Source: Coriobacteriaceae bacterium (lineage in GTDB: Bacteria > Actinomycetota > Coriobacteriia > Coriobacteriales > Coriobacteriaceae). Taken from it: 48,610 nucleotides of DNA. Below the pieces are notes generated by a model. The model worked only from the letters and a program-made list of their open reading frames with translations, had not been told where the DNA came from and did not search any database. Shown piece after piece: positions 42,860-48,610 of the stretch (the first letter of the stretch is position 1; every line of letters begins with the position of its first letter). The DNA lies in the NCBI GenBank assembly GCA_902363875.1, contig CABJBO010000015.1, forward strand, positions 1-48,610, given 5' to 3'. The position numbers were made by a program, and so were the translations under genes.

Positions 42860-45355
42860 ATGACCGCAACCGCCAGTCGAACCACCAACCGCAGACCCGA
42901 GCTTTTGGCGCCCGCCGGAGGGCCCGAGCCCTTTGCCGCCGCACTCGCCGCCGGGGCAGACGCCATCTACTGCGGCATGGGCAGCTTCAACGCCCGCCGC
43001 AAGGCCACCAACTTTACCGACGAGGCCTTTGAGCAGGCCTGCCGCGCCGCGCATCTGGCCGGCTCGCGCGTCTACGTCACGGTCAACATCGTCATCAAGG
43101 AATCCGAGATGAGCGATGCGCTGCAGCTCATCCATCGCTGCTCCACGCTGGGCGCCGACGCCTTTATCATCCAAGACTGGGGCCTGTTCTTTGAGGTCAA
43201 ACGCACGATGCCCAGCATCGAGACGCATATCTCGACCCAGACGAACATCCACGACGACCGCGGAACCCTTTGGTGCCGCGAGCAGGGCGCCGACCGCGTG
43301 ACCCTCTCGCGCGAGCTTTCCATCGACGAGATTGCCGCCATTCACGATGCCGCGCCCGATGTGGACCTTGAGGTCTTTAGCCATGGCGCCATCTGCTTTT
43401 GCTATTCGGGCCTGTGTCTGCTTTCGAGCTTTGCCATGGCGGGACGATCGGCCAACCGTGGCATGTGCGCCCAGCCCTGCCGCTTGCCCTACGAGCTGAT
43501 CGACGAGAACGGTCGCTCGCTCTCCCCTGCCGGTCGCGAGCGCGCGCTGTGCCCGCGTGACACCAACACCTCGCAGCTTGTTCGCCGTCTGTATGACGCC
43601 GGCGCCGCGTCGCTCAAGCTCGAGGGCCGCATGAAGGCGCCCGATTACGTGTACTCCATCGTTGATGTGTATCGTCACGAAATTGACGACATGCTATCCG
43701 GAGCCACCGTTGCCAAGGACGAGGAAGCCGCCCGCCAGCGCCAGCTCAAGCGCTGCTTTAACCGCGACTTTACGCACGCCTATCAGGACGGTACCTCGGG
43801 TGACGAGATGATGAGTTACGAGCGCTCCAACAACCGCGGCCAGATCGTGGGCACGGTGCTCGGCAGCCACCTGGCCAACCGCGATGTGCGCGGGCTCAAG
43901 CCCGACGACCGCCGTCGCCGCGCCGCCATCGCCCGCATTGAGTTGTTTGAGCCCGTGGGCAAGGGCGACCTGCTGGAGCTTCGCCACGACGATGAGTTCG
44001 ACCAGTTCCTGACCACCATCGCCGCCGATGATGCCGCTGCCGGCGATGTTATCGAGTGTCGCGTGCCCCGTAGCATGCCCGAGGGCTGCCGCGTGCGCGT
44101 GATTCGAAGCCAGCGCGCTATTGACGCTGCCAGCGCCGCGCTCAAGCGCGATGTGCTGCGCCGCCGAGCTGTTGATGTATCCGTCGTGGCGCGCCTGGGC
44201 AAGCCGTTTACTGTCACGCTCACCTGCTGTGACGACCCCGCGCTCACCGCCACCGCCACGGGCTTCACCGTCGAGGCCGCCAAGACCCGCGCCGTCGAGG
44301 CATCCGATCTGGTTGAGCACGTCGGGCGCATGGGCTCCTCTCCCTTTGAGGCCGCGAGCTTTGACGTGGCCCTCGACGAGAGTTGCGGCATGGGCTTTTC
44401 CGCCGTGCACAAGGTGCGCGCCGCCGCTTGTAAGGCGCTGGAAGAGGCCATTCTGGCACCGTACGAGGAGCGCGCCCGCACGCTCGAGCTACCGGCGATT
44501 GTCACCAATGATTCCCGCCCCGCGCCCGAGCACTACCGCGATGAGCCGCAGATCTGCGCTACCGTCACCTCGCTCGAGGCCGCCGAGGCCGCTCGCGCGG
44601 AGGGTGCAACGCGCATCTACATGACCACCGACGCGCTCGAGGCTGTCGGACTCTCCCCTGCCGATGCATTTGAGCAGGGTATTGTGCCCGCACTCGACGA
44701 GGTCTGCCGCGCCGTTGACCACGTCCGCGTTGACCCATGGGTTGTTGCCGGCGCCACGGTCGCTATTGGCAACATCTCCGAGCTTGCCCTGGCCGCCCAG
44801 GTTGGCGCCACGGCCGAGATTCGCTCTTGCCTGCCGGTGCACAACACGCCCTGCATGGAGGCGCTTGCCGAGCGCGGAGCCGGTGCGTTTTGGCTCTCGC
44901 CCGAGATCACGCTCGACGAGATTGTCTCGCTCGGCGCCGCCGCGCCCGCGGCTCTAGGCATCACCGTCTTTGGCCGCCCGCGCGTTATGACAAGCGAGCA
45001 TTGCATTCTGCAGGTTGCCAACGGTTGCATCCACGATTGTGCCAGCTGCCGCCTGCGTGCCCGTAAGCTCTCGCTCAAGAATATCGACGGAAAGGTCATG
45101 CCCGTGCGTACCGACATCCACGGCCGCTCACGCTTGTACGACGCCTACCCCATCGACCTCACGCCGCAGGTACCACAGCTGCTCGACGCCGGCGTCCGTC
45201 GTCTTATGGTGGACGGCACACTGCTCGAGACGGATGAGGTGGGCCGCGCCACCGCTCGCGTCCGCCGCGCCGTCGAGGCAGCGCAAGCCGGCCGCAAGCC
45301 CGCCGCCCGCCTGCGCGGTGCCACCTCGGGCTGCATGTTTGTGGGAATCAGCTAA
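42860..45355 (+). CDS. U32-family peptidase / RNA hydroxylation-type protein, long form
   Basis: The 831-residue product starts RPELLAPAGGPEPFAAALAAGADAIYCG, the U32 opening, and has the signature DLEVFSHGAICFCYSGLC at about residues 168-186, with CAQPCRLPYEL after it. The middle carries an RlhA-like region; the C-terminal 250 residues hold further cysteines (CILQVANGCIHDCASC) resembling an iron-sulfur site. It resembles the long-form homologue of the protein at 1470-3446. RlhA-type members hydroxylate 23S rRNA, which fits an RNA-modifying neighbour: the RluA-like synthase starts 15 bp after its stop. Substrate is inferred only. AAAGGCAGG precedes the start. Confidence 0.85.
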   Translation: MTATASRTTNRRPELLAPAGGPEPFAAALAAGADAIYCGMGSFNARRKATNFTDEAFEQACRAAHLAGSRVYVTVNIVIKESEMSDALQLIHRCSTLGADAFIIQDWGLFFEVKRTMPSIETHISTQTNIHDDRGTLWCREQGADRVTLSRELSIDEIAAIHDAAPDVDLEVFSHGAICFCYSGLCLLSSFAMAGRSANRGMCAQPCRLPYELIDENGRSLSPAGRERALCPRDTNTSQLVRRLYDAGAASLKLEGRMKAPDYVYSIVDVYRHEIDDMLSGATVAKDEEAARQRQLKRCFNRDFTHAYQDGTSGDEMMSYERSNNRGQIVGTVLGSHLANRDVRGLKPDDRRRRAAIARIELFEPVGKGDLLELRHDDEFDQFLTTIAADDAAAGDVIECRVPRSMPEGCRVRVIRSQRAIDAASAALKRDVLRRRAVDVSVVARLGKPFTVTLTCCDDPALTATATGFTVEAAKTRAVEASDLVEHVGRMGSSPFEAASFDVALDESCGMGFSAVHKVRAAACKALEEAILAPYEERARTLELPAIVTNDSRPAPEHYRDEPQICATVTSLEAAEAARAEGATRIYMTTDALEAVGLSPADAFEQGIVPALDEVCRAVDHVRVDPWVVAGATVAIGNISELALAAQVGATAEIRSCLPVHNTPCMEALAERGAGAFWLSPEITLDEIVSLGAAAPAALGITVFGRPRVMTSEHCILQVANGCIHDCASCRLRARKLSLKNIDGKVMPVRTDIHGRSRLYDAYPIDLTPQVPQLLDAGVRRLMVDGTLLETDEVGRATARVRRAVEAAQAGRKPAARLRGATSGCMFVGIS

Positions 45356-45370
45356 CCGAAAGGCTTACAC

Positions 45371-46030
45371 GTGAACGAAGAACCTCAAGTCCTCTACTGC
45401 GACGCCTGGCTCATGGCCATCGACAAGCCCGCCGGCATGATCGTCCACGGCGACGGCACCGGCGAGCGCACGCTCACCGACTACGCCAGCGACCTGCTGC
45501 TGGCGATGGGCGACGGCTTTGCCGCGACCGACATGCAGCCGCTCAACCGCTTGGACCGCGACACCACCGGCGTGGTGCTGTTCTCACTCGACAAGCAGAC
45601 GCAGCCCGCCTTTGACCAGATGATTATCGACCACGCGTTCGAAAAGCACTACCTAGCGCTCGCCGAGGGCAAAATCGACTGGAACGAGAAGCTCATCGAC
45701 AAGCCTATCGCCCGCGACCGCCACGATAGCCGCAAGATGCGCGTTGGCGCCAGCGGCAAGCCGTCTCAGACGCGCGTCAAGGTACTCAAGCGCCTTAAGA
45801 GCCGCCGTGGCCTGCCTACGCGCTCGTATATTGATGTCGAGCTGCTCACCGGCCGCAAGCACCAGATCCGCGTGCACCTGGCAAGCGAGCATCATCCCTT
45901 GATTGGCGACGACCTGTACGGAACGCCGCGTCCCTGCGGCCTGATGCTCCACGCCCACAGCGTATCCTTCACGCATCCCGCAACCGGCGAGCACATCCAC
46001 ATCGAAGCCCCCTGCCCCTGGGAGCCCTAA
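45371..46030 (+). CDS. RluA-family pseudouridine synthase
   Basis: The 219-residue protein has the catalytic Asp62 within RLDRDTTGVVL, the segment LLTGRKHQIRVHLA and the ending GLMLHAHSVSFTHPATG. The family's usual His before RLD is Asn here. Length is at the short end, without an S4 domain, as in RluA or TruC. It converts uridines in rRNA or tRNA to pseudouridine; the target is unknown. It starts at a GTG with GAAAGG upstream and is 15 bp from the U32 gene, so the two form a likely RNA-modification operon. Confidence 0.9.
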   Translation: MNEEPQVLYCDAWLMAIDKPAGMIVHGDGTGERTLTDYASDLLLAMGDGFAATDMQPLNRLDRDTTGVVLFSLDKQTQPAFDQMIIDHAFEKHYLALAEGKIDWNEKLIDKPIARDRHDSRKMRVGASGKPSQTRVKVLKRLKSRRGLPTRSYIDVELLTGRKHQIRVHLASEHHPLIGDDLYGTPRPCGLMLHAHSVSFTHPATGEHIHIEAPCPWEP

Positions 46031-46119
46031 ATCCTGCCAAAAAGGGACAGGTTTATTTTGACAGGTTTTATCTGGTCAAACGTCATGCCGCCACGATGAC
46101 TCAGCCGCGGTCCCAAAAC

Positions 46120-46335
46120 GTCTCGATCTGTAACAGTTAGAGCCCATTTTCCGGTCTATCTGTTACAGATCGAGACATTCGAATCCCCCTCAAGGGAAAA
46201 TCTCAATCTGTAACAGTAACTCGGCAAAATCAGCCTCAGATGTTATAGATTTAGACAAACCACCAGCGTCGCCCCAAACAATCTCATCTGTAACATCTAA
46301 CCCACTTTTAACGGTCTAGTTGTTACAGACTTAGA
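46120..46335. repeat. six alternating half-sites, three palindromes at 81-bp period
   Basis: Three units of about 55 bp start at 46120, 46201 and 46282. Unit 1 has nearly perfect 22-base arms (21 of 22 match). Each arm carries (A)TCTGTAACA on one side and TGTTACAGA on the other, with small changes in units 2 and 3 (TGTTATAGA, TTGTTACAGAC). Half-sites therefore alternate orientation roughly every 38-42 bp, about four helical turns. Unit 1 is the best preserved. There is no gene-like content. Confidence 0.8.
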
Positions 46336-46353
46336 CAAAACCGGTAGACAACG

Positions 46354-46389
46354 AAAGCGGCAACGCCCGTAATGGATGTTGCCGCTTTT
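46354..46389. terminator. terminator between the RluA-like gene and deoR gene
   Basis: Arms AAAGCGGCAAC and GTTGCCGCTTT are a perfect 11-bp match. TTTTCT follows on the plus strand; the minus strand has a shorter T-tract. It ends the plus-strand unit, or both. Confidence 0.88.
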
Positions 46390-46433
46390 CTATTGAGAAA
46401 ACTAAATGGTTTTGGCCTTACTTCGCCCCGTTG

Positions 46434-47180
46434 CTAGACCGTGATGACGTTTTCCATCGCCTGGTACTTGGCGGGCACCTCGCCCGCGGTGATGATCGTT
46501 GCATCGCGGAAGTCCGCGAACTTGACGGGCGCCACCATGCCAAATTTGCTGGCGTCCGAGATTACGTAACGTTTGGCCGTATGGCGCATCGACATACGCT
46601 TTACTTGCGCTTCCTCGATATCGGGCGTCGTAAAGCCCTGCTCGGCAGCAATGCCGTTGGAACCCCAAAAGCCGCAGTTGAAGTTATAGCGGTCTAGAGT
46701 TGCCAAGGCATCGGGGCCAACGAGCGCCTCGGTCTCGGGCTTGAGCTCGCCACCCAGCACCACGGTGCGCATGCCGCGCAGGGCGAGATGCTGAGCATGG
46801 AGCACGGAGTCGGTCACATAGGTGACGCCGTCAAGGCGCGGAAGATGCTCGATGAGCCTGAGCGTCGTCGAACCCGAATCGATGTACACAAAGCTCTCGG
46901 GCTCCACGAGCGCCGCGGCGCGAGCGCAGATGCGCTCCTTGTCGTCGTTATGGAGATCACTGCGCTCACTGATCGTTAAGTCGCGCGTCACGTGCGCGCG
47001 CTCAAGGCTTGTCGCGCCGCCGTGCACCTTGGCGATGCGGTGCGCTCGGTCAAGTGTCTGCAGGTCGCGTCGAATGGTAGAAGCCGTCACACCCAGGGCA
47101 TCGGCAAGCTCTGGCACCGTTACTGAGCCAGCCTGCTGCACCATCGACACGATCGCATTGAGCCTATCTTCCGCGAGCAT
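46434..47180 (-). CDS. DeoR-family transcriptional regulator
   Basis: The 248-residue protein has an N-terminal winged helix (LADALGVTASTIRRDLQTLD, about residues 26-45) and the DeoR sensor domain with YIDSGSTTLRLIEHL, GVTYVTDSVLHA and GFWGSNGIA, which usually senses a sugar phosphate. It lies 3 bp after the Gfo/Idh/MocA gene, so both form one operon and the regulator likely controls sugar or polyol use. No sugar transporter is in the window, so the ligand is unknown. Confidence 0.9.
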   Translation of the reverse strand: MLAEDRLNAIVSMVQQAGSVTVPELADALGVTASTIRRDLQTLDRAHRIAKVHGGATSLERAHVTRDLTISERSDLHNDDKERICARAAALVEPESFVYIDSGSTTLRLIEHLPRLDGVTYVTDSVLHAQHLALRGMRTVVLGGELKPETEALVGPDALATLDRYNFNCGFWGSNGIAAEQGFTTPDIEEAQVKRMSMRHTAKRYVISDASKFGMVAPVKFADFRDATIITAGEVPAKYQAMENVITV

Positions 47181-47183
47181 CGC

Positions 47184-48263
47184 TTACTCCTCCTCGGGGT
47201 AGACGACTCCCCAATCGGCACGGAGCTTGGTCATCAGCTCCATAACATCAGAAGCATAATCCAGAAGCTCACGCTTGGAATCATCTCCGGCGACGGCCTT
47301 CTCGAGGTCAGCCATCTCGTAGCATAGGGCGTAAGCCTCGGTGCCCGCGGCGACCTCCTCGCGATGACCGTCCGCAGTCCACACGATCGTCGCATGATCG
47401 GCACGCGGATATTCGTTGACCTCGATATAGCACTTATCGAAGCTGATGACCGAGCGCTTGGGCTGCTTGGAGTGGAGCGTAAGGCTCACGACGCCCAGCT
47501 GTTGCTCGGCATTACGGCAGACAATGCCACCCGCGACGTCAACGCCAGTCTCGCAGGTATTGCCCAGAGACACGACCTCGGCGGGTTGGCTGGCCATAAA
47601 CAGGCGCATGACGGACAGGGCATACACGCCGATATCGAGCATGGCGCCGCCAGCAAGACTACGGTTGTAGAAGCGGTTGGTCAGGTCGCCGTACTCCTTA
47701 TAGCTGCCAAAGTTAAGCTGGGCGAGGTTCATGCGGCCAAAGTCGCCAGCATCCATGCGACGGCGCAGCTCCTGATACAGCGGCATGTGGAGCACCGTGG
47801 TGGCATCCATAAGGACCACGTTGTGATCATCGGCGATGGCGCGGGCCTCGTCGAGCTCGGCAGAGTTGAGGGTAATGGCCTTCTCGCAGAGCACGTGCTT
47901 GCCGGCGGCCAGCGCGGCACGCAGATAGGTGATATGCGTGTTGTGCGGTGTGGTGATATAGACGGCATCGATGTCCGGATCGGCGTAGAGGTCCTCAACC
48001 GTCTCATACACCTTATCGACACCATACTGCTCGGCAAAAGCCTGGGCCTTGGACAGCGTACGGTTGGCGACACCCGCAAGCTTGCGACCGGCCAGAGCGA
48101 GGGACTGGGCCATTTGGTTGGCGATAACGCCGCAACCGATTACAGCCCAGCGAAGCTCGGGTGCCGTAAAGATGTCGTTAGGGAACGGCTTGTCCTGAAC
48201 CGAAGCGAACGCTGCCTTTGCTGCTGCCGCGGAGTCGAGTGGAGCCTGCTTGGAATCTGCCAT
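47184..48263 (-). CDS. Gfo/Idh/MocA-family NAD(P)-dependent oxidoreductase
   Basis: The 359-residue protein has the Rossmann fold WAVIGCGVIANQMAQSLAL at about residues 39-57, EKAIT in place of the common EKPxT near 127, and SLAGGAMLDIGVYALSVMRLF at about 205-225 with the family catalytic segment. Such enzymes oxidise or reduce sugars, inositols or cyclitols. The N-terminal 35 residues are an extra basic/Ala-rich extension. The start at 48263 has AGGAGA 6-7 bases upstream. It is cotranscribed with the deoR gene. Confidence 0.88.
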   Translation of the reverse strand: MADSKQAPLDSAAAAKAAFASVQDKPFPNDIFTAPELRWAVIGCGVIANQMAQSLALAGRKLAGVANRTLSKAQAFAEQYGVDKVYETVEDLYADPDIDAVYITTPHNTHITYLRAALAAGKHVLCEKAITLNSAELDEARAIADDHNVVLMDATTVLHMPLYQELRRRMDAGDFGRMNLAQLNFGSYKEYGDLTNRFYNRSLAGGAMLDIGVYALSVMRLFMASQPAEVVSLGNTCETGVDVAGGIVCRNAEQQLGVVSLTLHSKQPKRSVISFDKCYIEVNEYPRADHATIVWTADGHREEVAAGTEAYALCYEMADLEKAVAGDDSKRELLDYASDVMELMTKLRADWGVVYPEEE

Positions 48264-48321
48264 TATGTGTCTCCTGTGTCATAGAACGTCTTGCATTTCT
48301 GACAGCTCTATATTCGCACAA

Positions 48322-48447
48322 ATTAGCGCGTATGTGCGTGCTTTTGCGTATATAACCGCCAAATGGTCAAAATACAGCCGCAGACGGCGCTTATACACGC
48401 ATAGCCACGCAATCCTACGCACGCAAATACGCACAAATGCGCACTAA
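48322..48447. repeat. long imperfect inverted repeat upstream of the oxidoreductase gene
   Basis: ATTAGCGCGTATGTGCGT at 48322-48340 pairs imperfectly with the reverse of ATACGCACAAATGCGCACTAAT at about 48428-48447. The interior is rich in TGCGTA and TACGCA words. This fits an operator region for the DeoR protein or a decaying repeat. Confidence 0.4.
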
Positions 48448-48474
48448 TCATTACTCGGAGACGGGGAATTCTGC

Positions 48475-48610
48475 TTAGAACTCGAAAGACAGGATGATCC
48501 GCTTCGCCTCGTCGCTCATGGCGCACTGCAGCTCTAAGGACCGTCCCAAACTGCCGACAGAGACGATATGAGCAGGACATAAAAACATTGAGAGCCCCTG
48601 CTGCATGAAA
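48475..48610 (-). CDS. possible 3' end of a gene entering from the right (partial)
   Basis: An open frame on the minus strand runs from the window edge to a TAA at 48475-48477, giving about 44 residues that end SDEAKRIILSFEF. Composition is not clearly coding and no family is recognised. If real, the gene continues beyond the window and lies upstream of the Gfo/Idh/MocA unit with a 211-bp spacer. Confidence 0.3.
   Translation of the reverse strand, partial: FMQQGLSMFLCPAHIVSVGSLGRSLELQCAMSDEAKRIILSFEF

Larger units (their letters stand above)
46031..46433. other. 403-bp non-coding region with repeats and a terminator
   Basis: It contains a GGGACAGG-type remnant (46043-46075), six alternating half-sites (46120-46335), and a hairpin terminator (46354-46389). 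No gene is supported. Confidence 0.7.

Noticed and set aside
46177..46200. TTCGAATCC as a tRNA T-loop
   Set aside because: No acceptor stem, D-arm or anticodon arm can be drawn around it.
46120..46335. CRISPR array
   Set aside because: Repeats are palindromic and alternate in direction with imperfect copies, and there are only three units; no cas genes are seen.

Overview
The window is most consistent with a Collinsella-type member of the Coriobacteriia (Actinomycetota). It has high GC, pervasive GGAGG-type ribosome sites, a zinc-binding S14, a zinc-LID adenylate kinase, and a gut-type anaerobic purine degradation cluster. This assignment is inferred from gene content and style; no rRNA gene is present to settle it.

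Left part (1-8.6 kb): tyrS, a U32-family protein and, divergently, a class A penicillin-binding protein. Then come argR, a family 2 glycosyltransferase and truA. Next (8.6-18.4 kb) is a long minus-strand ribosomal operon running rplE, rpsZ, rpsH, rplF, rplR, rpsE, rpmD, rplO, secY, adk, map, infA, rpmJ, rpsM, rpsK, rpsD, rpoA, rplQ, closed by a strong terminator. It begins abruptly at rplE: the usual upstream rplX/rplN/S10 block is absent and replaced by a 334-bp spacer with a long inverted repeat.

Centre (18.7-42.1 kb): a purine/uric acid catabolic island related to the E. coli ygeW-ssnA region. It holds xdhC, yqeB, yqeC, a dihydropyrimidinase-like hydantoinase, a MobA-like Mo-cofactor nucleotidyltransferase, ygeW, ygeY, ygeX, xdhD (molybdenum hydroxylase), a four-cluster ferredoxin, ygfK, ssnA and an NCS2 xanthine/urate-type permease. 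Two YheO/DauR-like regulators each sit divergently from a catabolic operon. The inferred flow is: purine enters by the permease; the XdhD/YgfK/ferredoxin redox system and the hydrolases SsnA, hydantoinase and YgeY open and trim the rings; YgeW removes a carbamoyl group; YgeX cleaves 2,3-diaminopropionate to pyruvate and ammonia. RidA, coded just beyond the island, would remove 2-aminoacrylate made by YgeX. The island is interrupted at 28.7-31.6 kb by an unrelated membrane protein, a repeat resembling an insertion-sequence end, a reading frame broken by two TAG codons, and a DnaQ-like exonuclease.

Right part (42.2-48.6 kb): ridA, a second U32-family protein with an RluA-like pseudouridine synthase, a noncoding block of six alternating half-sites spaced about 40 bp, and a Gfo/Idh/MocA oxidoreductase followed by a DeoR regulator. 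The most unusual items are the paired AACAAA-N3-TTTGTT operators between ygeX and its divergent regulator, the six half-site array, the truncated spc operon start, the hairpin-rich leader before ssnA, and the TAG-broken frame.
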